A stretch of DNA of 64,000 nucleotides from Parietaria judaica. Taxonomy: Eukaryota > Streptophyta > Magnoliopsida > Rosales > Urticaceae. Positions 36,374-46,993 of the stretch are shown here, piece after piece. Position numbers and translations under genes: made by a program. The notes below the pieces were generated by a model. The model had not been told where the DNA came from and made no database searches. It saw only the letters and a list, made by a program, of their open reading frames with translations. Position 1 is the first letter of the stretch; each line of letters opens with the position of its first letter. The stretch is from positions 12,290,606-12,354,605 of the forward strand of contig OX940865.1 of assembly GCA_954871525.1 (NCBI GenBank), given 5' to 3'.

Positions 36374-36939
36374 TAGGAGTGGCAATTTGGGGCCGGACAC
36401 GAAACACGAAACGGTTAAGACACGATTTAAACGGGTCTGGGTTTATTATAGATGGATCTGGGTCCAACCGTGTCGAACACGATTAAATAACGAGTAACCA
36501 CGGCACGAACACGATAACACGTTGGGACCCAAATAGACACGATTAAAGACCAAAAAGTTACATTTTCTACATTTTATATATGTTATTAAGTGTTTTAATA
36601 CTTACTATATATGAAATTTATTTTTTATTTGAATAATTACGTCCTACAATTGATGAACATAAAAATTTGCTAGTAAAATTTTATAAACTTCGATAATATA
36701 GTTAAATAAATTAAGTTAAATGAGTATTAATTGGATTAATTTATCATTTATAAATAAATGTATCTATTAAATGGGTTAAACGGGTAGACACGATAAACAC
36801 GTTATTTTAAATGGGGCGGGTTTGGGTCTCGTCTTCTAACACAATTATTAAATGGGGCGGGTCTGGGTCTTGATAAAATAAGTAAAAAACGATTAACACC
36901 CGACACAAACACGACACGCAACCCGAATTGTCACTCCTA
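36374..36939. mobile_element. hAT-type MITE
   Basis: 566 bp with TAGGAGTGGCAATTTGGG at the left and CCCGAATTGTCACTCCTA at the right. The flanks ATTTTTTC and ATTTTCCC agree at six of eight positions, as expected for an old hAT 8-bp duplication. The interior repeats GGGTCTGGGT and GACACG motifs. Confidence 0.7.
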
Positions 36940-37057
36940 ATTTTCCCCGTGCTAATTACTTACTCACTCAGCCTTATCCATTAATATAGAGCTCAAAAAA
37001 CATAAGAGTCTTTATAATCATAGTTATATACTAAAAAAAAAAAAAGGACACGATCTT

Positions 37058-37613
37058 TTTTTTTTTTGATAAGAGAGTGAGCCATTTCAATTAATCAGAG
37101 TCGACCAAATCAGCCGCTATAACACGTTCAATACAAGGCGGGCACTCTAAAAGCCAACAAACATCGTTGTGTAAAATAAAGGATTCGTGGGCGAGAATAT
37201 GAGCCGCTTTATTACTCTCGCGGTGACCCAAGCAACAACGAGCACCTCCACAAGCAATCAGCAGTTTGTGGATGTCTCGAACAATCGTGGCCACGTTACG
37301 TGGTGGAGAGTGATTCTCAATGGCCTGGACAGCCATACGACAATCACTTTCAACCACTTCGAGTGTCAATCCGTGAGACTTGGTGAAACATAGGCCCTTC
37401 CGAATGGATAGAAGGTCGGCAAGAAGGGGCTCATAAACATAGTTTACCTTGCTGGAGAAGGCAGCCATCACAGATCCGTTGCTTCCTCGAGTCAGCCCTC
37501 CAAAACCAGTAGCCGTTCTATTATTCAGGAGAGAGGCGTTTACGTTAAGTTTGAGTTTACCCTCACTCGGGCACCACTTTTCCACAGCTCGAGTTTTTTT
37601 GGGTCGCTACATC
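37058..37613 (-). mobile_element. 5'-truncated LINE tail with RNase H domain and 16-bp TSD
   Basis: Open from 37585 to 37091 on the minus strand, encoding a C-terminal RNase H-like domain: KLNVNASL, GFGGLTRGSNGSVM, ESDCRMAVQAI, HRESNKAAHILAHE. It ends in an A-tail (T run 37058-37067). Flanks AAAAGGACACGATCTT (37042-37057) and AAAAGGACGCGATCTT (37614-37629) form a 16-bp target duplication with one mismatch, so both borders of the insertion are defined. Confidence 0.88.
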
Positions 37614-37825
37614 AAAAGGACGCGATCTTGAATTAAAGACAATGGAGCCAAATCACATACCCACCTGTCAAATTCTAATTTATCGATCTTATACAAAATA
37701 TGGTCAATACTGGCAACATATATATATATATATATATATATATGATAAATGATTACAACGCCACTACCAATAGTATTATAATACCCAACACATAAATTAC
37801 ACAACTCGAAATCTGTGTAGTCTCA

Positions 37826-38024
37826 GGCCAGTCAAACCCCTCAAATTGACTTTTCCAAATAATCCCTCTTGCAGTCGCCGCATCCGACGGCTGTTCAAAG
37901 CAGAAAGTCAAACACAGTGTAGCTATGCAACCACGTCATCTCTTTCTCTCTCACGTACGTAGTAAGCAAACAAGCCACTATCCAATTTATTGCACTCGGA
38001 AAAGCAAAGCTCGCACTATAAAAC
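37826..38024 (+). promoter_or_regulatory. Promoter of LRR copy 1: three W-boxes and a TATA box
   Basis: W-box cores TTGAC(T) at 37830-37835 (reverse), 37846-37851 and 37906-37911 (reverse), with a TATA box ACTATAAAAC at 38015-38024. The first two W-boxes have counterparts in the promoter of copy 3. W-boxes bind WRKY factors, so defence-related induction is plausible but inferred. Confidence 0.5.
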
Positions 38025-38080
38025 TCAGCCAAACATGAAGCCTTATCATCATCACACACTGCAATCTCACCACACAAGCC

Positions 38081-39541
38081 ATGAAATATCATTGTTACCC
38101 CTCCTCCTCCTTCTCCGCCGCCGCAGCGGCACTCGCCATGCTCACGGTGCTGTGCCTGAGAGCCGCGCCCGCTGCCGCCGCCGTCTGCCACAAGGACGAC
38201 GAGTCGGGTCTCCTTGCGTTCAAGTCGGGCATCACCGCCGATCCGTCCGGCATGCTTGCTACGTGGAAGCGCGGCACGGACTGCTGCAAATGGGACGGCA
38301 TCGACTGCCGGGGCGACACCAGGGTCAAAGCCCTAAACATCTACGGTAACCTCGACACGGCCGACCGGTACTTGTCGGGCACGATCTCGCCCTCTCTCTC
38401 GAAACTCAAATCCCTCGACAACGTCTTCCTTGTTGACCTCCGGAATCTCTCTGGCCCGTTCCCGGAGTTCCTCTTCGCTCTTCCCCTCCTCATCATTGTG
38501 TACATCGAGAACAGTGGATTGTCGGGTCCGATACCTGTCAACATCGGGAATCTGACCCAACTCTACGCGCTTGGGTTGTCCGGGAACCGATTCACCGGGC
38601 CGATCCCAAGCTCGATCTCGCGGTTGACTGAGCTGAGTCAGCTCAAACTCGACGGGAACAGACTCACTGGAAGAGTCACGCTCGGGATGCGAACCCTCAA
38701 GAAACTGACGTCCCTCGCTCTGGATCGCAACCGCCTCTCCGGTTCCATACCCGAATTCTTCGGAACCTATTCACAGCTCACAAGCCTCACGCTCTCTCAC
38801 AACCGATTTTCCGGGAAAATCCCCGACTCCATTACCCGCTTAGCTCCGCATCTGCGTTACCTAGAGCTTGGCGGCAACATGCTGACCGGTACGATCCCAG
38901 AGTTTCTGGGGAAATTCAAGGCGCTGGATACACTCGATCTCTCTCGCAACAGGTTCACCGGAACTGTCCCGAAGAGCTTCGCGAACCTGACAAAGATCTT
39001 CAACCTCGATCTCTCGCGGAACAACCTTGTCGATCCGTTTCCGGCGCTGAACGTGAAGGGGATCGAGTCGTTGGATCTGTCGTATAACAGTTTCAACCTG
39101 AAGACGATCCCGAAGTGGGTAACGTCGTCGACGATCATATTCTCTCTGAAGCTCGCCAAATGCGGGATCAAGATGAGACTCGAGGACTGGAAGCCAGTGG
39201 AAACCTACTTCTATGACTTCATCGATCTGTCGGAGAACGAGATCTCCGGGAGTCCGGTGAACTTGCTGAACCAGACGGATTACTTGGTGGGTTTCTCGGC
39301 ATCAGGGAACAAGCTGAAGTTCGATTTCGAGAAGTTGAAGATCGTTCAGACGCTGAAGAATCTGGATCTGTCGAGGAATCTGATGTTTGGAAAAGTGCCG
39401 AAAGCCGTGGCGGGGCTGGCGAGTCTGAACGTGAGCTCGAACCATCTCTGTGGGAAGATCCCGGTTACGAAGTTTCCGGCGAGTGCGTTTGCCCACAACG
39501 ACTGTCTGTGTGGGTCTCCGTTGCCGGCGTGCAAAGCCTAG
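38081..39541 (+). CDS. Secreted LRR protein, copy 1 (At1g33600-like)
   Basis: Intronless, 486 residues, ending TAG. Residues 1-35 are a signal peptide (hydrophobic core LAMLTVLCLRAA, cleavage near AAAAVCH). An LRRNT cap follows (DDESGLLAFKSGITADPSG, then GTDCCKWDGIDC), then about eleven plant-type extracellular LRRs (LxGxIPxxLxxLxxLxxLxL), a conserved non-canonical block (LKLAKCGIKMRLEDW, IDLSENEISGSP), and a closing cap CLCGSPLPACKA. There is no transmembrane helix or kinase, so it is predicted apoplastic, as in DRT100/FLOR1/PGIP-like proteins; ligand unknown. Several NxS/T sites. First of three same-strand paralogs. Its last ~115 codons are almost identical to copy 3. Family assignment confident, function not. 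Confidence 0.93.
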   Translation: MKYHCYPSSSFSAAAAALAMLTVLCLRAAPAAAAVCHKDDESGLLAFKSGITADPSGMLATWKRGTDCCKWDGIDCRGDTRVKALNIYGNLDTADRYLSGTISPSLSKLKSLDNVFLVDLRNLSGPFPEFLFALPLLIIVYIENSGLSGPIPVNIGNLTQLYALGLSGNRFTGPIPSSISRLTELSQLKLDGNRLTGRVTLGMRTLKKLTSLALDRNRLSGSIPEFFGTYSQLTSLTLSHNRFSGKIPDSITRLAPHLRYLELGGNMLTGTIPEFLGKFKALDTLDLSRNRFTGTVPKSFANLTKIFNLDLSRNNLVDPFPALNVKGIESLDLSYNSFNLKTIPKWVTSSTIIFSLKLAKCGIKMRLEDWKPVETYFYDFIDLSENEISGSPVNLLNQTDYLVGFSASGNKLKFDFEKLKIVQTLKNLDLSRNLMFGKVPKAVAGLASLNVSSNHLCGKIPVTKFPASAFAHNDCLCGSPLPACKA

Positions 39542-41645
39542 GCCTCGCATGCTTCTAAAATGGACGTGCATTTTGCTTGCTTTTGTGTTTGTTTATTCTG
39601 CTTGACCAATCTAAAAGTGGATGTATTATTAGTAGTATTATTATTATTAAGTGCGCTTTATTTAATGAGCAAAATAAATGGCATATTCTTTAACTTTTTT
39701 ATTTTGATGGATTAAGTTCTTAATACTGAATAAAAATGTATTTTCAAGCACTTCCATCCACAATACAAGATGATATTTCATTTGTGAGTACTATTGATGC
39801 CGAAAAATAGATCAACGTTTGAGGGTAAAATTGCCTCTTTAATCAAGAAGTGACACATGGTGAAACTCCGATTTATTACATATTTTGGGAGTCGGGTCTT
39901 TCTGTTAGAAATAATTTACTGGATTGATATTGCTTTACAAGGAAATAAGAACAAAAAGATTATGATTTTTGAAAAGTGTTTATTGCATCAAATTTCAGTA
40001 GAAATATTTAGAGTACAAATTCGTATAAAAGATTTATTTTATCCTTATTTCATTGTTTTAGCTAGGTATTTATAAAATTCCTAGAATGATTACCTAGTAT
40101 AACTCATCGCTGCAAGTAATGCCTCCTTGCATTGATTGCCAAGGGAGTTGCTAGGCTTAATTGTCTTGTTAACTCACAAATTGATGTCACCAAGGCCTAT
40201 ATAAATGAGGGAATCCGATGCCCTCGTTGTCACCACCGTCTCCTGGTCGTCGCTGGAATACAAAAGGTTTCCCTCGACGGGATCCGGTGCTTTTTGTCGC
40301 GTGCCTAGACGAGGCCGTTTCCTGGGCCTGATTCTCTTCATTGTTGGGCCTTTGTCGATGGGCTTCAATTTGGTGTTGGATCTTTGTTGACTTGCTTCAT
40401 GGCGGGCTTTGGCACTATGACCAAGCCCAAATATATTTTAAATAGATTTGTCGATATGGCCATGCTTTTTGATACATGAAGAAAGTGAGTAGACAATAAC
40501 AATGGATAAATAGAACGCAACAGTTTAAGGCGAAGTAAAGGCCATCGGAAGAAGACGTCGGAACTAACAATTTGAGGAAGAAGAAGGGACCGTGAACGAG
40601 AAGAAAAAAAAGACAGATGAAGAGATGAGAGAGAGAGAGGAATGGCGAAAGAAAAGAAAAGAAAAATAGTCTAATAAGCATGGTGTGATACGAATGCATT
40701 TTTTTTATATAGACATGGGTTATTAGATTCGATAAGTCTTAGATATATCTTTTTGGTTATTACCACTATATGTACTAATTTTTTGGGTTGAATCATCAAC
40801 CGATAGTATATATTGTTTCAGCATATTCATCGTGCACACACAACCGTCTTTTATTTTATTTTTTTATTTTATTTACTCTTTGTTTATTTTTTTTATATGT
40901 AACATTCTTTAGTAAATTATAATTTTTGTTGTTGTTGTTCTATTCTATACGAGAACGATCTATATAACATGATACGTTACCATATCTTACGATAAGTCTA
41001 CATGTCTTTAAGTTTCACCATCTATTACGATAAGTCTATACAAAAGAGCGTCCAATAAGCTAAAAAAATCGCAAAGACAATTTTTAGGTAGAATAGAATA
41101 TTTCAAAAACAACTTTCTTTACATACCTTGGTCCAACATTATTTATATATGTGTTGTACATACTGCTCCTTTAAACATAATCATTATTAATAATAATAAT
41201 TAAAGAATTCTTAATTATGATGTTATATTCTTTCCATGTACTGTCCAAAAAAATGTTGTTTAACATTTTTATCAAATTTATAAATATATTGTCACGTGTT
41301 TGTGTGTAATTTTTTATTAGTAGTGCGTGAACCTTTCTCTATTGGTTGCAAAAGTAGTGTGCGAAAATCTCATCTTTGATGACCAAGCGATCTTCTGTCG
41401 TTTAGAATTCAGGTGTCGGCGAATATTATGATATTTTTTATAATGTAATGGTATTTATTTAATGACTGTAATTTTTTTTCTTCATTTTTCTGTATAAAAA
41501 AGGAATACCGTGGAATGGATCTAGAATTTATTTATATTCATGTTCTAAATGTGTATCCATTTATTATGATTATATTGGACTAAGGGCAAATAACTAACAA
41601 AATCGGTAACTTGTTTTGAAACTTGGGACAAACAATATGGGTGCT
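39542..41645. other. Intergenic between LRR copy 1 and the minisatellite
   Basis: The LRR 3' flank (39542-39720) has GGACGTGCATTTTGCTTGC, shared with copy 2. At 40199 a TATA-like TATATAAATGAGGG precedes a 61-codon frame (40205-40390) with no known domain. The rest is AT-rich; a GA-rich tract lies at 40555-40665. Confidence 0.4.
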
Positions 41646-41970
41646 TGTTTTAACGCCTTACATCCCGGTGTACATGGTCACCTGTGGTCTTCTGGAATTT
41701 GACGCCTACAAGCGCGGTGTGCTCTAGTCACTCGTGATCTTCTAGGATTTAATGCTTACGGCCCGGTTTGCGAGGTCGCACGTGGTCTTCTGGGATTTGA
41801 CGCCTACGGCCTGGTGTGCTCTGGTCACCCATGGATTTGGGGGATTTAGTTGCCAACCTCGACGGTATCAAGGTCCTGACCGGCCACTCATGGGCTTCGG
41901 CGTCTTCGTTGCCAATTGTCCGCTGTATCAAGGTCTAAGCCGACCGCTCGTGGACTTCGGAGTGTTTGTG
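41646..41970. repeat. Degenerate ~50-60 bp minisatellite
   Basis: About six diverged units, e.g. GACGCCTACAAGCGCGGTGTG and GACGCCTACGGCCTGGTGTG with GTGGTCTTCTGG between them. A plus-strand open frame (41752-41997) repeats at protein level (RPLMGFGVFVAN, RPLVDFGVFVSS), but no domain is known. Confidence 0.6.
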
Positions 41971-42288
41971 TCGAGTTGGAATGTCTTCTTGTATTGATGA
42001 TGCAGCTCGCCTCTTCATGCCAGGGGAGCCAAGCCAGTCTTAGTTGCCAAAACGGAGCCAGTCTTAGTTGCTAAAACGTCTAGAGGACTAAGTCCAGACC
42101 GATTACTCATGTACTTTGGTGGTTTTTGTTTTTCGTGCCCGATTACGGTGGGACTAAGGTTGTCGTTGGCCTCTAGACTCCGTCTTTTGGGATTTTGTCT
42201 TTCAGGCGTCGCCCGATGGGCTCAGATTGGGCCGAAGGGCCTTGACTTTTGTCTTTCGAGTCCATATTTTTAATAAATCAGGAAATAC

Positions 42289-42289
<1 letters not shown>

Positions 42290-42339
<50 letters not shown>
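42290..42339. repeat. AAT microsatellite
   Basis: About sixteen uninterrupted AAT units. Confidence 0.95.
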
Positions 42340-42879
42340 GTGCATATATATTTAAACGTTGTAAGAAATGGATGAAAAATACTATTCTCCACAAGTTAAC
42401 TTAACATGTACAGTATAATTTCTATAAATTAATAATGTTTGGAGTTTGGACCACCAAAATTTAACGTATTATTGAATTATTAATTTATAAAGTATTAATT
42501 AATATATAACCATTGTATTAATTTAGAAAGAAAAATCATTATATAATAGGTCAAGAATACTGTAATCATTATATACAGTTTGAAGATGATATTACTGAAA
42601 TAGAGCAAGTTTCATGCATTGGTGCAATTGTAGCAACAATCACTTTGAACAATTTTTTGTTACAGCGAAAAATACAAGATTGGACCTTCTTACGCGGAAG
42701 CTTAGAGGTTTTTTTTTTCTTTTCTTTTTCTTGGCGTGGAGGAGGGTACATCAATTAAAAAAAAACAAATAACATCATAATCATATATTAAAATTTCTAC
42801 ATGATTAGTTAATTAGTGTAATTTTTTATATTTAAGATGATTTTTAATTTATTATACAATATTAATATTATTATAGTGA

Positions 42880-43045
42880 GTGGCGAAGCCAGAAAATTCC
42901 ACCGGTCAAATAACAACACACACGGTTTTCGAAATGTAGTAGAGCAATCCTATTATATTGCACAAGAGCGTTCTCATGATGAAGTGCAATCAGATTTCCA
43001 AAGCCATGAAATACCATCTTCACCCCTTCTTCCTCCGCCTATTGC
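42880..43045 (+). pseudogene. LRR gene relic A: promoter, leader and first codons only
   Basis: Promoter part: CGGTCAAATAACAACACACACGG matches copy 3's GTCAAACAAC and ACACACGGTTTT. Leader and start (GCAATCAGATTTCCAAAGCC, ATG at 43006) match copy 2 (GCAATCAGATCTCCAAAGCC), and the coding part has CTTCTTCCTCCGCC before a stop after about 15 codons. The LRR body is absent. Confidence 0.7.
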
Positions 43046-43110
43046 ACTACTAAACAAGACCGGCATTATCAAGACATGAACTGCAGTCACATCTCCAAAG
43101 CCATAATAAA
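43046..43110 (+). pseudogene. LRR gene relic B: TATA-to-start segment, ATG lost
   Basis: TAAACAAGACC, then CTGCAGTCACATCTCCAAAG and CCATAATAAATT, parallel copy 2's ATAAAACAAGACC, CTGCAATCAGATCTCCAAAG and CCATGAAATACC. The start codon has become ATA, at 43103-43105. It follows relic A directly. Confidence 0.6.
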
Positions 43111-43673
43111 TTATTATAAGTCCATTAATTCGAGTTCTTATTTTAAAGTTACCAAGTTTTGAAATGTTGCGTATTATAAAACGTACAAAGAGAGTGTGGG
43201 TAGGGGGAGAGAATAGAAGAATGGTATTTTGAGGAAGATACTTAGAGACTTGAACCCTCCGGCAACCCAACGAGACTTGAACCCTCCGGCAAAATCCACA
43301 ACCAAGCATACAGAGCCGTGGCCGCCCCAATGAGATTGGAACTCTCTGGACGAATCCACAACAAAGCATGCAGGGGCCGTGGCCACCAATGATGCCATAA
43401 CCAGCAGTTCCATACTTACTCAATAGTCAATACAGTGTCCCTCCTACTTACTAACATAGTGTGGGTTTTAATGTTATGATTTATCCGTTGAATGTTGAAA
43501 AATGTGAAGGGTTGCAGAAACCTAAAAGTTTGGATTTGAACTTGAATAATGTGTCCAACTTTTACAGGTGCATACTGCATTTGCATATGAGTTTATTATT
43601 GTTAACCTAAAGATTAAAGATATTCATTGTTTATATATTTATGAGATATGTATTATACGTATAGGATGACCAT
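43111..43673. other. Intergenic, nothing recognised
   Basis: Short local repeat only: GAGACTTGAACCCTCCGGCAA occurs at about 43246 and 43270. The minus-strand open frame 43423-42974 has no recognisable domain. Confidence 0.4.
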
Positions 43674-43801
43674 GTCACTCACAGTCACAAACCACTATTG
43701 AATTCTTTATTATATATATACACACATAAATAGCGGTAAAAATACCCAATTTTTGGTCAAATATCCAACCTTTGCGGACAATGTCACTCACAGTCACAAA
43801 C
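43674..43801. repeat. Direct repeat flanking a partial MITE arm
   Basis: GTCACTCACAGTCACAAAC occurs at 43674-43692 and exactly again at 43783-43801. Between them is a fragment (AATAGCGGTAAAAATACCCAA) of the arm of the neighbouring MITE. Confidence 0.8.
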
Positions 43802-43821
43802 AACAATAGTGATTGCCACAT

Positions 43822-44935
43822 AGGTTAATTGCGGCAAAAATACCCAACCTTTGATCAAATTCTCTGCTGTGTATACAACCTCCGTAAATAGCGGCAAAAT
43901 TACCCAAACTTGGCATTTGGGAGTTGACCAAAAAAATTCACCTATGTGGCAATCACCCTTTGCCACGTGGCATGCCACATGGCACTTGGCCGCCATGTGG
44001 CATGCCACGTAATTATTATTTTTTAAATATTTTTTTTAAAAAAAAATTATTTATTTTTAAAAAATAAAATTATTTTTCCATAATAACCAATAATGAATAT
44101 TTAAATTCATTAAATTTAAATATTCATTATTAGTTTTGTTATTAAATATAATTATTCATTTTAGAAAAGTGGATCAAACAAAATAAATAAAGAAAAAAAT
44201 CACCGTTCACGGTTCACTCAAGCTCCGCCTTCGATCTAGTTACGGGTGAAATGAAATCGCTTAATATGTTTAGTAAAAATAACCAATAATCATCATATGA
44301 TTATTTAACGACAATTTTCACAAAAAGAATAATATATAAATAAAAAAACATATTAAATAATTATTGTTTATATAAAATACAAACACACAAAAAATATCAT
44401 GCAAACAAATAAAAATAATTTTTTGTTAAATATAAATATGACTTCTATTTTTTGTTTTTCATTAAGTGGTGTGTATTTAATTATGTCTTGACTTTTTAAA
44501 CAATTTTGATGTGTTTATTAGTTATTATTATTATTATTAAACAATTTTATTCGAGTGAAACGGAGTTCAAGTGAATCGTGAGTGATGATTTTTATTTCCT
44601 TCTACCCACTTTTTTAAAAATAAATAATTATAAATATTTGTTATTATTGGAAAAATATTTTTATTAAAAATAAAAATAATTTTGTTTAAAAATAAAAATA
44701 TTTTAAAAAAATATTTTTTAAAAAAATATTTAAAAAATAATAATTACGTGGCATGCCACGTGGCGGTCAAGTGCCATGTGGCATGCCACGTGGTAAAGGC
44801 TGAATGCCACATAGGTCGATTTTTTCGGTCAACTGTCAATTCTCAAGTTTGGGTACTTTTGCCGCCATTTACGGATATTGTATACACAGAAGAGAATTTG
44901 ACCAAATGTTGGGCATTTTTGACGCTATTAACCTA
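43822..44935. mobile_element. 1.1-kb MITE with ~200-bp arms, ending in the LRR copy 2 promoter
   Basis: The left arm begins AGGTTAATTGCGGCAAAAAT, the right arm ends ATTTTTGACGCTATTAACCT. The arms share TACCCAAACTTG, GTTGACC and a GGCATGCCACGTGG block as complements. The core is AT-rich with inverted AAATATTCATTATT motifs. Its right end lies about 130 bp before the ATG of LRR copy 2. TSD not identified; superfamily uncertain (arms resemble the Mutator-type doublets). Confidence 0.75.
44756..44793 (+). promoter_or_regulatory. Two perfect G-boxes in the MITE arm upstream of LRR copy 2
   Basis: CCACGTGG at 44756-44763 and 44786-44793, about 275-310 bp upstream of the ATG; a third copy is in the other arm at 43963-43970. 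G-boxes bind bHLH and bZIP factors; activity here is inferred. Confidence 0.5.
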
Positions 44936-45011
44936 TATTTTATATCCATGATTACTTCCCTCGATCTGCAGTAGTAAAGCCTATTGTTGCACTATAACCT
45001 ATAAGTATAAA

Positions 45012-45020
45012 GTATAAAAC
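45012..45020 (+). promoter_or_regulatory. TATA box of LRR copy 2
   Basis: GTATAAAAC, about 48 bp before the ATG. The following AAGACCATT and CTCCAAAGCC leader is conserved with copy 3, indicating the native core promoter survives. Confidence 0.5.
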
Positions 45021-45067
45021 AAGACCATTGTCAATCTGTCATCAACTGCAATCAGATCTCCAAAGCC

Positions 45068-46531
45068 ATGAAATACCATTGTTACCCTTCTTCCTCTTCC
45101 TCCGCCGCCGCAGCACTGGCCGTGCTGACGCTACTCTGCTTGAGAGCTGAACCCGCCGCCGCTGCTGCCTGCCACGTGGATGACGAGTCGGGCCTCCTCG
45201 CGTTCAAGGCTGGCATCACCGCCGACCCATCCGGCGTTCTCGCCACTTGGAAGCGCGGCACTGATTGCTGCAAATGGGATGGTGTCGACTGCCGGGGCGA
45301 AACTCGGGTCAAATTCTTATCCGTAGCCCTCGCCTCCGGTGAACTCGATCCCAATAAATACTTGACGGGCACAGTCTCGCCCTCTCTCTCAAAACTAAAA
45401 CACCTCGAGACTTTCTACCTCCTGAATGTCCGGAATCTCTCCGGGCCATTCCCGGAGTTTCTCTTCGCTCTTCCCCTCCTGAGCATGGTGAACATCGAGA
45501 TCACCGGGTTGTCGGGTCCACTACCCGACAACATCGGGAATCTGACCCGACTCACTGCGCTCGGAGTGTCAGGGAACCGATTCACCGGACCGATCCCAAG
45601 CTCGATCTCGCGGTTGACTGAGTTGACTCAGCTCAAACTCGACGGGAACAAACTCACCGGAATAGTCACGCTGGGAATGAGAACCCTAAAGAAAATGACG
45701 TATCTCTCTCTGGAACGGAATAGTCTCTCCGGTTCCATACCCGAATTCTTCGGAACTTTCTCGAAGCTCTCAAGCCTCATGCTCTCGCACAACCGATTTT
45801 CCGGGAAAATCCCTGATTCCATTTCCCGCTTAGCTCCACACCTAAATTTCCTCGAGCTCGGTGACAACGAACTGACCGGAGCAATCCCGGATTTTCTTGG
45901 GAATTTCAAGGCGCTGACCATTCTCGATCTCTCTCGCAACAAGTTCACCGGAACCGTCCCGAAGAGCTTCACAAACCTGAAAAATATTGTCGACCTTGAT
46001 CTCTCGCGGAACAGCCTCGTCGACCCGTTTCCGGCACTAAACGTGGAGGGGATTCAGACGCTGGATCTGTCGTACAACAGCTTCAAACTTAAGACGATCC
46101 CGAAGTGGGTGACGTCATCTACGATCATATTCTCTGTGAAGCTCGCGAAGTGCGGGATCAAGATGAGACTCGAGGATTGGATGCCAATGGAAACCCGCTT
46201 CTACATCTCCATCGATCTCTCGGAGAACGAGATCTCCGGGAGTCCGGTGAACTTGCTGAGCAAGACGGATAGTTTGGTGGGCTTCTGGGCATCGGGGAAC
46301 AAGCTGAAGTTCGATTTGAAGACGTTGAAGATCGCTCAGGCCCTGAAGAATCTGGACCTGTCGAGGAATCTGGTGTTTGGAAAAGTTCCGACGGCCGTGG
46401 CGGGGCTGGAGAAGCTCAACGTGAGCTCGAACCATCTCTGCGGGAAGCTTCCGACGACTAAGTTCTCGGCGGGCTCGTTTGCGCGCAACGACTGTCTGTG
46501 TGGCTCTCCGTTGCCGACGTGCAAAGCCTAG
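45068..46531 (+). CDS. Secreted LRR protein, copy 2 (At1g33600-like)
   Basis: Intronless, 487 residues, same layout as copy 1: signal peptide (LAVLTLLCLRAEPAAAAACH), LRRNT cap (DDESGLLAFKAGITADPSG, GTDCCKWDGVDC), about eleven LRRs, the LKLAKCGIKMRLEDW block and the closing cap CLCGSPLPTCKA. No membrane anchor or kinase. It is the most divergent of the three over the C-terminal third (RFYISIDLSENE, KIAQALKNLDL, TAVAGLEKLNV), whereas its N-terminal third is close to copy 3 (DPNKYLTGTVSPSLSKLK). The native promoter is only about 130 bp before a MITE begins, so its expression could differ from its sisters. No disabling change seen. Confidence 0.93.
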   Translation: MKYHCYPSSSSSAAAALAVLTLLCLRAEPAAAAACHVDDESGLLAFKAGITADPSGVLATWKRGTDCCKWDGVDCRGETRVKFLSVALASGELDPNKYLTGTVSPSLSKLKHLETFYLLNVRNLSGPFPEFLFALPLLSMVNIEITGLSGPLPDNIGNLTRLTALGVSGNRFTGPIPSSISRLTELTQLKLDGNKLTGIVTLGMRTLKKMTYLSLERNSLSGSIPEFFGTFSKLSSLMLSHNRFSGKIPDSISRLAPHLNFLELGDNELTGAIPDFLGNFKALTILDLSRNKFTGTVPKSFTNLKNIVDLDLSRNSLVDPFPALNVEGIQTLDLSYNSFKLKTIPKWVTSSTIIFSVKLAKCGIKMRLEDWMPMETRFYISIDLSENEISGSPVNLLSKTDSLVGFWASGNKLKFDLKTLKIAQALKNLDLSRNLVFGKVPTAVAGLEKLNVSSNHLCGKLPTTKFSAGSFARNDCLCGSPLPTCKA

Positions 46532-46953
46532 CTGTTTTTGCTTTGAAAGTGGACGTGCATGTTGCTTTCTTTTGTGTTATTTGTGTTTCTGTAATAGACT
46601 TTGAAATTGAACTATGAATAATTAATGAGGAAATTGAACTATAAATTAAATACATCCAATATGCTATTTGTATAAATATTTTTTCATTTTAAAGAATAAA
46701 AGAATAAATAAAAATATTTTAATTATTGTTCGCACTTCGCACAATCTATTAATGGATGTGTGTAAAATGTAAATGATTGTTAGATTATTTTTATAATTTA
46801 TTTATGTTGTAATTAATAAATATAGTTATTTAACTCAAGGACTTAGACCTTAATTTGCGGTTGGTATGATAAGTAAGGCCTTTATAAAATAACCAGTAGA
46901 ACTGTGGAAAATATAGTAAAATAAAAAATCTTAATTAAATAATGTGAATTATT

Positions 46954-46993
<40 letters not shown>

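Noticed and set aside
38095..39571. Minus-strand open frames over LRR copy 1 (repeated for copies 2 and 3)
   Set aside because: Their conservation between copies is explained by the conserved sense strand.
40205..40390. 61-codon frame after a TATA-like box
   Set aside because: No signal peptide, no known motif, and the TATA-like word is in AT-rich DNA; kept only as a remark.
43174..43423. 149-codon minus-strand frame with repeated GGFKS-like words
   Set aside because: The repetition reflects a local DNA duplication (GAGACTTGAACCCTCCGGCAA); no domain, no start context.
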